In this document: piece by piece, positions 33,346 through 41,367 of the stretch
Layout: each line of letters opens with the position of its first letter
Numbering within the stretch: the first letter of the stretch is position 1
Source: an uncultured Thiodictyon sp.
Lineage (GTDB): Bacteria > Pseudomonadota > Gammaproteobacteria > Chromatiales > Chromatiaceae
Direction: 5' to 3'
DNA length: 45,773 bases
NCBI RefSeq assembly: GCF_903828115.1
Contig: NZ_CAIKKU010000868.1
Coordinates: 1 to 45,773, forward strand
Made by a program: the position numbers and the translations under genes
Notes under the pieces: generated by a model
What the model was told of the DNA's origin: nothing
The model's input: the letters and a program-made list of their open reading frames with translations, nothing else
The model's database searches: none

Positions 33346-33604
33346 TATCTTAGCAGTCGATCGGCGGGCGCCCAAGGGACATGGAGGCTCGCGGCGGCTT
33401 TTCCGGCCGCTGCGGCGCCTTGGCCCAGGCTTGTCGGCCATCGTACCTATTTCGGCCAGAACGCCCCGCCCACCGACTCTGTCCGCAAGGTCGGTCCTTA
33501 TCGATGGGTATCGCACGGGACCACTTGGGACCCGCCCCGCGACTGGCCGCAAGGCTAGAAAAGCCGGACAATGCCCCCTGCCCCGCACCGCCGTCGAGAC
33601 GCAA

Positions 33605-36037
33605 ATGCCCAATCCCCAGTTGCAGTTGGCGCAGGACCTCATCCGCGGCACGGATCTGAGTGTCTTCCTGACCGGCAAGGCCGGTACCGGCAAGACCACC
33701 TTCCTGCACACGCTGAAAGCGGACCTGCCCAAGCGCACGGTCGTCACCGCCCCGACCGGGGTGGCCGCGATCAATGCCGGCGGCGTGACCCTGCACTCCT
33801 TCTTCCAACTCCCGTTCGGACCCTTCGTGCCCGGCGGGGAGGTCCAGCGCCAGGCGGCGGAGCGGCGCTTGAGCCGGCAGAAGCGCGAGCTGGTCCAGGG
33901 CCTGGATCTCCTCATCATCGATGAGATCAGTATGGTCCGCTGCGACCTGCTCGATGCGGTCGATTTCGTGCTGCGCCGGGAGCGCCGCTGCGAGCGGCCC
34001 TTCGGCGGCGTCCAACTCCTGATGATCGGCGATCTGCATCAGCTCGCGCCCGTGGTGCCCGGGCAGGACTGGGCCATCCTGCGGGAATTCTATGAATCCG
34101 CGTATTTCTTCGGCAGCCGGGCGCTGCAGGCGACCGAGGTGGTGCCCATTGAACTGGAGCACATCTACCGCCAGTCCGACGCGGACTTCATCGCGCTGCT
34201 CAATTGCGTGCGCGACAATCGGCTGGACGATGCGACCCTGGAGCGGTTGAATTCACGCTATCTGCCCGGGTTCCAGCCCGGGGAGGCGGCGGGCTATATC
34301 ACGCTGACGACGCACAACCAGGGCGCCGATCGCATCAACGAGACGCACCTCGACGCGCTCGCCGCCAAGTCATTCACCTTCGCCGCGAACATCCAGGGCG
34401 ACTACCCGCCGCACAGCTACCCGACGGCCGAGAAGTTGACCCTGAAGCAAGGCGCCCAGGTCATGTTCGTCCGCAACGACGGCGCACCCGAGAAGCGCTA
34501 TTTCAACGGCAAGATCGGCACCGTCACTCACCTTGGGCGCGAGCGCGTCGTGGTGCGCTGCCCGGATGAGGAGGACGCGATCGAGGTCGCGCCGGTCACC
34601 TGGGACAATATCCAATACCGCCTCGATGAAGAGACCAAGGCGATCACCGAGGAGGTCATCGGCCGCTTCACCCAATACCCGTTGCGCCTGGCCTGGGCCA
34701 TCACCATCCACAAGAGCCAGGGCCTGACCTTCGAGCGGGCCATCGTCGAGGCCGGAGCCGCCTTCTCCCACGGGCAGGTCTATGTGGCCTTAAGCCGCTG
34801 CAAGACCTTCGAGGGGCTGGTGCTCGGCACCCCGATCCCGCGCCGGGCGGTCATGACCGATCGGGTGGTGGCGGACTATGTCACCGAGGCCACCCGCTAC
34901 CCGCCGACCCAGGACCGGATCGATCAGGCGCGCGGCGCCTACCAGCAGCGCCTCCTGCTGGAATGCTGGGACTTCGACGAGCTCGGCGCCCGCTTGCGGC
35001 GGCTGCTCGCGCTGCTGCGCGACCACCGCCAGGTGATCGACGCGAACGGCGCTGATGTCATCGACGCGCTGGAGCGCCAGACCCATGCGGCGGTCGTCGC
35101 CGTCGCCGCCAAGTTCCGGGGCCAACTGCGCGCGCTGTTCCGGGAGGACCGCACCCCGGAGGACGACGAGCGCGTGCAGGAGCGCCTGCGCAAGGCGTCC
35201 GCCTATTTCTCCGAGCACCTCCAGCAGGGCTTGTGCCCCTGGCTCGCCGCCTTCTCGTTCGGGACCGACAACAAGGCGCTGCGCAAGTCGCTCGGCCAGG
35301 CCGTCGAGGACCTGCGTCAGGAGCTGGCGCTCAAGACCGCCGGCGTTGCGAGCTGCCGGGAGGGGTTCGCGACGGCCGCCCATCTGGGCGCGCTCGCGAA
35401 GGCGCGGATCGACGCCGAGCCCAAAGGGCCGCCGACCGGGCAAGGGTTTGCGCCGCGGCCCGGCGCTGCCGAGGATTCCGGACTGCTGGGGGCGCTGCGG
35501 CGTTGGCGCGACCAGAAGGCGGCAGAGGAAGAGCGCGAGGGCCTCGAGCGCTACCGCGTTCTGACCCGCGCCGTGCTGAAGCAGATTGCCGCCACCCGGC
35601 CCCAGGACCCGAAGACGCTGGCCGCCGTCAAAGGCCTGGGCAAGCCCTCCGTCGCGCGCTATGGCCAGGAGATCCTGGGCATCGTCGCCGACTGGTGCCG
35701 CGGCCAGGGGATCGAGGCCGCGACCGCGGCCGATGCCGCGCAAGATGATACAAAACTGATCAGCTATCGCCTGTATCAGGAGGGCTTGAGCATCGAGGAG
35801 ATCGCCGGCCGCCGCTCGCTACAACCCAACACCATCGCGGGCCATCTGGCCCACTATATCCGCAGCGGCGAACTCGCCGTCACGGACTTCATCGACGAGA
35901 AGAAGATCGCGCGGATCAGCGCCGTGCTTGCGCAGACGGGGCCGGAAGAACTCGGGTTGGTCAAGCAGAGGCTCGGCGATGACTGTTCCTATGGCGAGAT
36001 CAAGATGGTACAGGCGCATCTGGCGCGGGCGCGCTGA
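33605..36037 (+). CDS. PIF1/RecD-like SF1B helicase with HRDC and HTH_40 domains
   Basis: An 810-residue superfamily 1 helicase. Walker A GKAGTGKTT starts at residue 24, Walker B LLIIDEIS has Asp106/Glu107, then GDLHQLAPV, LTTHNQGADRIN and the late motifs AITIHKSQGLTFERA and YVALSRCK are in order as in PIF1-type helicases. The C-terminal third has an HRDC-like region (LAAVKGLGKPSVARYGQEIL) and an HTH_40 element (YRLYQEGLSIEEIAGRRSLQ) like that at the end of RecQ proteins. It should unwind DNA 5' to 3', possibly at G-quadruplexes or forks. ATG at 33605 is chosen because the longer frame overlaps the toxin remnant and has no family match. Confidence 0.88.
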   Translation: MPNPQLQLAQDLIRGTDLSVFLTGKAGTGKTTFLHTLKADLPKRTVVTAPTGVAAINAGGVTLHSFFQLPFGPFVPGGEVQRQAAERRLSRQKRELVQGLDLLIIDEISMVRCDLLDAVDFVLRRERRCERPFGGVQLLMIGDLHQLAPVVPGQDWAILREFYESAYFFGSRALQATEVVPIELEHIYRQSDADFIALLNCVRDNRLDDATLERLNSRYLPGFQPGEAAGYITLTTHNQGADRINETHLDALAAKSFTFAANIQGDYPPHSYPTAEKLTLKQGAQVMFVRNDGAPEKRYFNGKIGTVTHLGRERVVVRCPDEEDAIEVAPVTWDNIQYRLDEETKAITEEVIGRFTQYPLRLAWAITIHKSQGLTFERAIVEAGAAFSHGQVYVALSRCKTFEGLVLGTPIPRRAVMTDRVVADYVTEATRYPPTQDRIDQARGAYQQRLLLECWDFDELGARLRRLLALLRDHRQVIDANGADVIDALERQTHAAVVAVAAKFRGQLRALFREDRTPEDDERVQERLRKASAYFSEHLQQGLCPWLAAFSFGTDNKALRKSLGQAVEDLRQELALKTAGVASCREGFATAAHLGALAKARIDAEPKGPPTGQGFAPRPGAAEDSGLLGALRRWRDQKAAEEEREGLERYRVLTRAVLKQIAATRPQDPKTLAAVKGLGKPSVARYGQEILGIVADWCRGQGIEAATAADAAQDDTKLISYRLYQEGLSIEEIAGRRSLQPNTIAGHLAHYIRSGELAVTDFIDEKKIARISAVLAQTGPEELGLVKQRLGDDCSYGEIKMVQAHLARAR

Positions 36038-36322
36038 CCCTAAATCCGGCAATTGCTCTCACAAAGACACAAAGAACACAAAGAAAAACAGATCATTGAA
36101 GGCGTTGCGCCGATCACCGCCCAGGTGACCACGTCGACCGACATATCGCTTTGAGAATCTTTGTGATCTTTGTGTCTCTGTGAGAGAACTGCTCTTTCTC
36201 GGATGACCGTGCAGCGGACACTCAATGAGCACTCTCTTCCCCAACCACGACCGGACTGAAGGCACCTTCACCATGATTTCTCAGGCACTCCTGCTCCAGC
36301 GCACCAGGGCGTTTACGATTGG
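36038..36322. repeat. AAAGACACAAAG inverted-repeat element (copy C) and flank
   Basis: 36055-36203 has arms CTCTCACAAAGACACAAAGA and TCTTTGTGTCTCTGTGAGAG. It ends with GAACTGCTCTTTCTC, the inverse of the GAAAGAGCAGTTC that opens copies A, B and D, so it belongs to the same family in the opposite orientation. 36204-36322 shows no gene with a start. Confidence 0.7.
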
Positions 36323-36565
36323 ATGAAAAAGCGCAATACCTGCCAGGACGCTGCTTGCCTGAAAAAGGTCTACTCGCAGCGCGTTGCTGAACTGACGCGC
36401 GAAGGCGCCCCGGCCGCACCAGGTAACAGCAAGTCGGCTGACCAACAATCACTGCCGGGCGACAAACAAGCCGATACCCAAGACGCGGGCGAAGCCATAC
36501 GCATCGGCTCCGTGAGCGACGCGGCAATGGTTTCCGGTTGCAGTTGTACGGTATGTGGATGCTGA
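36323..36565 (+). CDS. Small Cys-containing ORF, LprI-like fragment
   Basis: An 80-residue frame. Its first 25 residues (MKKRNTCQDAACLKKVYSQR) match the end of lysozyme-inhibitor LprI-like proteins (W..R..C..D..CL...Y..R), and the frame is open a short way upstream (VYDW). The rest is hydrophilic and ends CSCTVCGC. An N-terminal part with a signal peptide is missing, so this is probably a degraded gene. The end overlaps the start of the next gene. Confidence 0.35.
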   Translation: MKKRNTCQDAACLKKVYSQRVAELTREGAPAAPGNSKSADQQSLPGDKQADTQDAGEAIRIGSVSDAAMVSGCSCTVCGC

Positions 36566-37857
36566 GCCGAACCGCCTGTGGGGTGCGACAGGCAGCGGTG
36601 CGCACACTGACCAAGGTCCTGGCTTGGCTGTCGGCACTCACGCTGCTGCTGTTCGCCGGGCTCGCCGTCCAAGTGGTCCGCGACAGCCGGCCCCTGGTCC
36701 CCCTGGATCGCACCCTGACCGGCGCCGAGCGACTTTGGGCCAAACAGTGGCTGGCCGCGGCCACGCCGACCGGCCGGCGCGCCCGGGAGCGCATCACGCT
36801 GACCCTCTCCGAGGACCAGGCCAATATCCTTGGCGCTTATCTCATCGAGCGCGTCGGCCCGGGCCGGGTCGCGGTGCGTCTGGAGCGCGACCGGGCACGG
36901 GTGGCCGCCTCCCTGGGCCTGCCCTGGGACCCGCGGGGGCGCTTTATCAATCTGGATCTGAGCCTGCTGGCGGGTGAGCGACTGCCGCGCATCGAACGGG
37001 CGCGCCTCGCCGGCCTGCCCCTGCCGCGGGCCCTGGTCGAGACCCTGGCGGAGCGCCTGACCGCGGCCCTGGACCAGTCAGGCCTGATCCAGCGCGTGGC
37101 AATCAAACCGGACCTGGCGCTCCTGACCTACGAATGGCACCGCGACGCCCTGGCCGAGGTCGGCAGCGGACTGGTGTCGGCCGACGAGCGGGCACGGATG
37201 CTGCGCTATCAGGGGCAACTGATGCGCTACGGCGCCGGCCGTCCCAAGCGGGCGGTGATCCCCCTGCCTGAGCTGCTCACCCTGGTGTTGACCGCGGCCG
37301 GCCGGCAGGACGCCGCCGCGGCGCCGACGGAGAACCGGGCGGCCATCCTTGCCCTGGCCGCCTATGTGAACCGCCAGGGCATCCGCGATCCGGCCCAGGC
37401 CGACGCGACGGCCCCCGCTTCCGTCTTTCGCGCCGTGGAACTGCGCGGACGCGCCGATTTGGCTGCGCACTTCATGACCTCGGCGGCCATCACGGCCGGG
37501 GGCGGCACTACCCTCGCGGACCTGGTGGGACTCTACAAGGAGCTTTCCGACTCCCAAGGCGGCAGCGGATTCAGCTTCGCGGACCTGGCCGCAGACCGGG
37601 CGGGCACCCGCTTCGGCGAGGTCGCGACCAGCGAGCGCAAGTCCGCCCGGCTGATCCAGCAGGCCGCGGCGAGGGGGCTGACGGAGGCCGACATCATGCC
37701 GTCCATCGACGGACTGCCGGAGGGTTTCAGCGCGGCGGCCTTCGCCGCCGCCTTCCAGGACACCAAGGGCCCGGCCTACCGGCGCCTCACCGATCACATC
37801 GAGCGGCGCATCGACGCCCTGCCCTTCATGCAGCTGGTCATCAAGTCGTTCTTCTGA
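36553..37857 (+). CDS. Conserved hypothetical membrane-anchored protein
   Basis: A 434-residue protein with one N-terminal hydrophobic segment (LAWLSALTLLLFAGLAVQV) that could be a signal anchor. The remaining part is mostly helical and exposed; it contains ERITLTLSEDQANILGAYL and ends LPFMQLVIKSFF. Proteins of this pattern are conserved hypotheticals in gammaproteobacteria, and no enzymatic motif is visible. The ATG at 36553 and another two codons later are equally good; an upstream TTG at 36538 is less likely. It converges with comF, with only 6 bases between them. Confidence 0.7.
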   Translation: MWMLSRTACGVRQAAVRTLTKVLAWLSALTLLLFAGLAVQVVRDSRPLVPLDRTLTGAERLWAKQWLAAATPTGRRARERITLTLSEDQANILGAYLIERVGPGRVAVRLERDRARVAASLGLPWDPRGRFINLDLSLLAGERLPRIERARLAGLPLPRALVETLAERLTAALDQSGLIQRVAIKPDLALLTYEWHRDALAEVGSGLVSADERARMLRYQGQLMRYGAGRPKRAVIPLPELLTLVLTAAGRQDAAAAPTENRAAILALAAYVNRQGIRDPAQADATAPASVFRAVELRGRADLAAHFMTSAAITAGGGTTLADLVGLYKELSDSQGGSGFSFADLAADRAGTRFGEVATSERKSARLIQQAAARGLTEADIMPSIDGLPEGFSAAAFAAAFQDTKGPAYRRLTDHIERRIDALPFMQLVIKSFF

Positions 37858-37863
37858 GGATCG

Positions 37864-38607
37864 TCAGGGTGTACGCGCGACCGCCCACACCTCCACCGAG
37901 CGCGCCCCGGCGCGGCGCAGCACTCGCGTCAACTCATTGACGGTGCTCCCGGTAGTCAGGACGTCGTCCAAGATGGCGACCTGCCCCCACGCAAAGGGCG
38001 TCAGGGCCGTGAAGGCGCCGCGGATGTTGCGCCGGCGGGTCGGCTCGTCCAGACCGGCCTGGGGTGGGGTGGCCAATACTCGGCGGCAACACGCGACATC
38101 GAGCGGCAGGTCCAGCACGCGCCCGACTACGCGGGCGATCTCCACCGCCTGGTTATAGCCGCGCGCCGCCAGCCGTGCGGGGTGCAGCGGCACCGGGACC
38201 AGCGCCTGCGGCAGCGGCGCGGCCCGGCGCTGCACCGCATCCGCCAGCAAGGCTCCGAGCAGGCGCGCGTGGTTGAGCCGGCCGCGGAACTTCATCCCCC
38301 CGACCAGGGTCGGCAGCGGCGTCTCATAACGTAGTGCCGCGAGCGTGCACGCGCTGGGCGGCGGGCGCCGCTGACAGGCGCCGCAGAGGCTGCCCGGCGG
38401 CCGCGGCGCCGCGAAGGGCAAGGCGCAACGGGGGCAGGCGTCGCGGTTGTAGGGCAGGTCCGCCGCACAACCCTCGCACAGGTCGCGCCCGAGCGCACCC
38501 GGCGCGCCGCACAGCAGGCAGGTCGGCGGGAACAGTGTCGCCAGCAGCCGGCCGGGGGCGAGGCGCAGGGATGCAGTGTGGATGTTCGTGATGAGAAGCC
38601 GGTTCAT
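37864..38607 (-). CDS. comF: ComF-family phosphoribosyltransferase-like protein
   Basis: A 247-residue member of the ComF/GntX family, associated with DNA uptake and use in competent bacteria. The N-terminal zinc ribbon has CLLCGAPGALGRDLCEGC and CPRCALPF; the PRT domain has ALVPVPLHPARLAARGYNQA and the PRPP loop VAILDDVLTTGSTVNEL. ATG at 38607. It is divergent from the gene at 38896 and lies end to end with the hypothetical gene on the left. Confidence 0.9.
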   Translation of the reverse strand: MNRLLITNIHTASLRLAPGRLLATLFPPTCLLCGAPGALGRDLCEGCAADLPYNRDACPRCALPFAAPRPPGSLCGACQRRPPPSACTLAALRYETPLPTLVGGMKFRGRLNHARLLGALLADAVQRRAAPLPQALVPVPLHPARLAARGYNQAVEIARVVGRVLDLPLDVACCRRVLATPPQAGLDEPTRRRNIRGAFTALTPFAWGQVAILDDVLTTGSTVNELTRVLRRAGARSVEVWAVARTP

Positions 38608-38895
38608 AACCCTGAAAAGGGCTGTCAGAGATCAGCCTGGAAAGAGCAGTTCTCACGCCAAGGCACCAAGTTCCAAGGAATTTCAAGGCGTTGCCGGAGT
38701 GATTTGGCTCACCCATCGGGCGAGCCGGATGCTGCTCAGATCCCCTTGTTTCTTCTGTGTCAGCGTCCGGAGCGGCTAATCTTGCGGCCACTGCCGTTGG
38801 GGTAAAATGACGGCGCCCCGGGGCGCCGAGTGCCCCGCGAAACCCGGTGACCACCTGGGGGTCACCACGCCACTGTCGCTGGAGGTCACGCAGCC
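38608..38895. other. Divergent region with partial repeat (copy D) and hairpins
   Basis: 38636-38700 is a partial copy of the GAAAGAGCAGTTCTCACGCC element. Further right are a perfect palindrome CGGCGCCCCGGGGCGCCG (38811-38828) and a hairpin GGTGACC/GGGTCACC (38846-38866) in the leader of the next gene. No gene. Confidence 0.7.
38782..38808 (+). promoter_or_regulatory. Possible promoter of gene at 38896
   Basis: TTGCGG (38782-38787), 15 bases, then TAAAAT (38803-38808). The spacing is short, so this is tentative. The 18-bp palindrome just downstream would be in the first part of the transcript. Confidence 0.35.
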
Positions 38896-39306
38896 ATGTT
38901 GGAGTATGTCTTTTTTCAGGAGGCCCCGCGCAAGCACTTCCAGGAATTTTTGACCGAACAGGGCCTGGCCTGGACCCTGGAGCCCGGCGTCCTTGAGACC
39001 CTGGTGGTCGTCGATGAGGCCGGTCTGGATGACGAACTGGCAGAGCGCGTGGAGTCGATGTATGACGAGCTCTTCGCCGTGGAAGAGGCCCTGCGGGCCG
39101 AGCACGCCACGCCGCCGCTGCGCCCGCACGACGGCAGCGGCCTGACCATCAAGCTCCCGGACGAGCGCAGCGTCTCTATCCAGCTTCCCCCGGAACTGAT
39201 CGACCGGATGCTCACCGTCATCACCGCGGAAGAACTCGAGGTCTTGGTGGAGGTGATCGCCCATGCGGTCGCGGACGCCGGTAGCGCCACGCCCGGAGCG
39301 ACCTGA
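38896..39306 (+). CDS. Conserved hypothetical acidic protein
   Basis: A 136-residue acidic protein without signal peptide or membrane segment. It begins MLEYVFFQEAPRKHFQEFL and has TLVVVDEAGLDDELAERVES and SIQLPPELIDRMLTVITAEE. I do not recognise a named family, but the codon use and the clear start indicate a real gene. No functional claim. Confidence 0.65.
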   Translation: MLEYVFFQEAPRKHFQEFLTEQGLAWTLEPGVLETLVVVDEAGLDDELAERVESMYDELFAVEEALRAEHATPPLRPHDGSGLTIKLPDERSVSIQLPPELIDRMLTVITAEELEVLVEVIAHAVADAGSATPGAT

Positions 39307-39408
39307 GTCACCGCCGGGTCTCAGTACCGCCCAGCGGAACTCCCGACACCAGTCCGGCAATCGCGCAAGAGCCGACAGATTTTTCAATCCCGGGCTCATT
39401 GACGAGTA

Positions 39409-40596
39409 TTATCGGGAGTCCGCGCCACCGTAGGCGCGGGCGATGAGTGCGCGGATGGCGGACTCCTGGGCCTCGATGTCGGCCACCAGGGCGAATTGGA
39501 CGCCAGCCTTATGGAGATTCTGGCCGCGGTAGGCGACGCGGAAATAGCGGTCGCCCTCCAAGTGGTCGTTGAGGAAGCGCAGGCCCAGTTCAAAGGGCAT
39601 GAGACGGATGCTGTCGTAGAGCACCGCGACCTCCCCACTGGTCAGGAAGTCGCGGGTCTGCGCCGCATAGGCGCTCAGGATCTGGTCGCACAGCGCAAGG
39701 TCGAAACGCACCGCGAGACCGTCCGCCGACTCGCCCTGGCGGTTGCAGCAGGAGCGCAGGCAGTCGCCTAAGTCGTGCTGGATCAGACCGGGCTGGACCG
39801 TATCCAGGTCGATCAGGGCCAGCGCCCGACCATCCACGGCATGAAACAGGATGTTGTCGATCTTCGGGTCCCCGTGGATGACCCGCAGCCCGATGCGGCC
39901 CGCAGCCAGGGCCTCCTCCAGCACCGGAGCGAGCGCGCCGCGGTCATTGATGAAGGCCATGCAGGCGGACTCGGCCGCGTCGCCCGCGCCCGGCCCCGCC
40001 GCCGCGCGCAGGGCCAGATGGCGGGCGAGATAGTCCGGTGTGCGGTGGAAGCCGGGGAGCGTGAGCCCCAGGCGCCGCGGGTCCAGGTCCCGGGTCAGCC
40101 GGTGGAAGCGGCCCAGCGCGCGGCCGACCTGGTGCGCCTGGGCGGCGGTCGTGAGCCGTTCCAGGGTGACGGCGTCCGGGATCAACTCCATCAGGCGCCA
40201 GAGGTCCCCCGCCGCGGTCCGCAGGAAGGGGCGGCCGTCGCGCGCCGCCACCAGGGCCGGCACCCGCAGCCCGTCGCGACCCGCGGTGTGGGCGGCAAGC
40301 ACGGCGAGATTGGCCATGATCCGCTCGGGCTGCGGAAAGACCCGCTGATTGACACGCTGCAGGACATAGCACCCGGCGGTCGTGGTGACGGCAAAGGTAT
40401 CGTTGATCAAGCCCTTGCCCAACGGGACCACGGGACCCGCCAGGGCCCCGGCGACAAAGCCCGCAACGATGCCGTGCAGGTCGGGCACCGGGGCCTGGTC
40501 CGGACCCGCAGTGGTCTGCGCAGGCATCGGTATAACGGGCGGGGTCATTGGCGATAGCACTTGGGAACGGTTCACTGATAAGTTAAACATGTCCAT
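39409..40596 (-). CDS. Aminoglycoside/sugar phosphotransferase-family kinase
   Basis: A 395-residue kinase of the APH-like fold. The catalytic loop HGDPKIDNILF and the metal-binding IDLDTVQPG are present, preceded by LGKGLINDTFAV for the nucleotide loop. The overall pattern resembles N-acetylhexosamine 1-kinases and related sugar kinases more than drug-modifying enzymes, but the substrate cannot be read from sequence. Several starts are possible (ATG at 40596, 40590 and 40548); a full-length N-terminus with LHGIVAGFVAGALAG is contained in all. A repeat block lies just upstream. Confidence 0.8.
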   Translation of the reverse strand: MDMFNLSVNRSQVLSPMTPPVIPMPAQTTAGPDQAPVPDLHGIVAGFVAGALAGPVVPLGKGLINDTFAVTTTAGCYVLQRVNQRVFPQPERIMANLAVLAAHTAGRDGLRVPALVAARDGRPFLRTAAGDLWRLMELIPDAVTLERLTTAAQAHQVGRALGRFHRLTRDLDPRRLGLTLPGFHRTPDYLARHLALRAAAGPGAGDAAESACMAFINDRGALAPVLEEALAAGRIGLRVIHGDPKIDNILFHAVDGRALALIDLDTVQPGLIQHDLGDCLRSCCNRQGESADGLAVRFDLALCDQILSAYAAQTRDFLTSGEVAVLYDSIRLMPFELGLRFLNDHLEGDRYFRVAYRGQNLHKAGVQFALVADIEAQESAIRALIARAYGGADSR

Positions 40597-40616
40597 TAGA
40601 GAATGCTCTTGGCGCC

Positions 40617-40738
40617 GTTGTCGTTGTCGTTGTCGTAATCGAGGTTATCGTAGTGCCCAGGAGTCTCTCGCACCCCAAATCGCATCGTCTCTCCGATTAC
40701 GATTACGATTACGACAACGACAACGACAACGACAACGA
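40617..40738. repeat. Inverted hexanucleotide repeat, copy 2
   Basis: Left arm GTTGTCGTTGTCGTAATCG, right arm CGATTACGATTACGATTACG followed by ACAACG units. The centre (about 60 bases) is unrelated to copy 1. Same design as 15751-15868; both lie directly between two minus-strand genes. Confidence 0.85.
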
Positions 40739-40746
40739 TACTCAGG

Positions 40747-41283
40747 TCACCGGTGCGCACGCAGGGTCAGGGTGTCGCCGCGCTGAACCAACTCCAGTTG
40801 CTTCAGATAGCTCATCCCCAGCAGGACCTCATCCCCCGCCATGTTGGGCAGGACACTGGCGCGCAGATTGCGGGCCACCAGCCCCCCCAGGTCCACGCTG
40901 TCCAGGCGCGTGGCCCAGGTCTGGACCGTCCCGTTGGCGGTCTGACTCAAACCGCCCGGGCGCAACGCCAGACCCAGGCGACGGGCCAGCGGCAGGGGCA
41001 GGGCTACATCGGTGGCCCCGGTATCCAACATGAAGACCACGGGCTGTCCGTTGATCCGCCCGCCGGCCACGTAATGACCGGCACGGTTGCGGCGCAGCAC
41101 CACCTGGGGCGCGCCGGCCTGACCGACGCCGGCGACCGGCTCCGGGTTGGGGTTGGCCTGGCGGTCGATCATGCCCTTAAAGAACAGCACCAGGAGGGCG
41201 AGCCCCACGACCCAGGCGGCGAACAGCATGACGCGGCCGAGGCGCGAGGGGGTGTCGTCGAGACTGGGGATGGGGTCTTTCAT
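40747..41283 (-). CDS. Retropepsin-like aspartic protease (TIGR02281 type)
   Basis: A 178-residue clan AA protease with an N-terminal membrane anchor (VMLFAAWVVGLALLVLFF). The catalytic motif is VVFMLDTGATDVALP, followed by LLGMSYLKQLEL, the usual second conserved segment. Such single-domain proteases act as dimers on the outside of the inner membrane. Start ATG at 41283; the long minus-strand frame extending to 42477 is a shadow of the Cas gene. It is divergent from the CRISPR genes. Confidence 0.85.
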   Translation of the reverse strand: MKDPIPSLDDTPSRLGRVMLFAAWVVGLALLVLFFKGMIDRQANPNPEPVAGVGQAGAPQVVLRRNRAGHYVAGGRINGQPVVFMLDTGATDVALPLPLARRLGLALRPGGLSQTANGTVQTWATRLDSVDLGGLVARNLRASVLPNMAGDEVLLGMSYLKQLELVQRGDTLTLRAHR

Positions 41284-41367
41284 GGTCAGGGAGAGGATTG
41301 AACCGCAAAGACGCGAAGAACGCCAAGAATTCTGTACCATCGAAGCTGCCAACCCACGAGCGTGATC
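41284..41367. other. Divergent promoter region protease/Cas6-RT-Cas1
   Basis: 84 bases that must hold both promoters. Contains a half repeat (AACCGCAAAGACGCGAAGAA) related to the CGCCAAGG element family. No clear consensus boxes. Confidence 0.4.
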
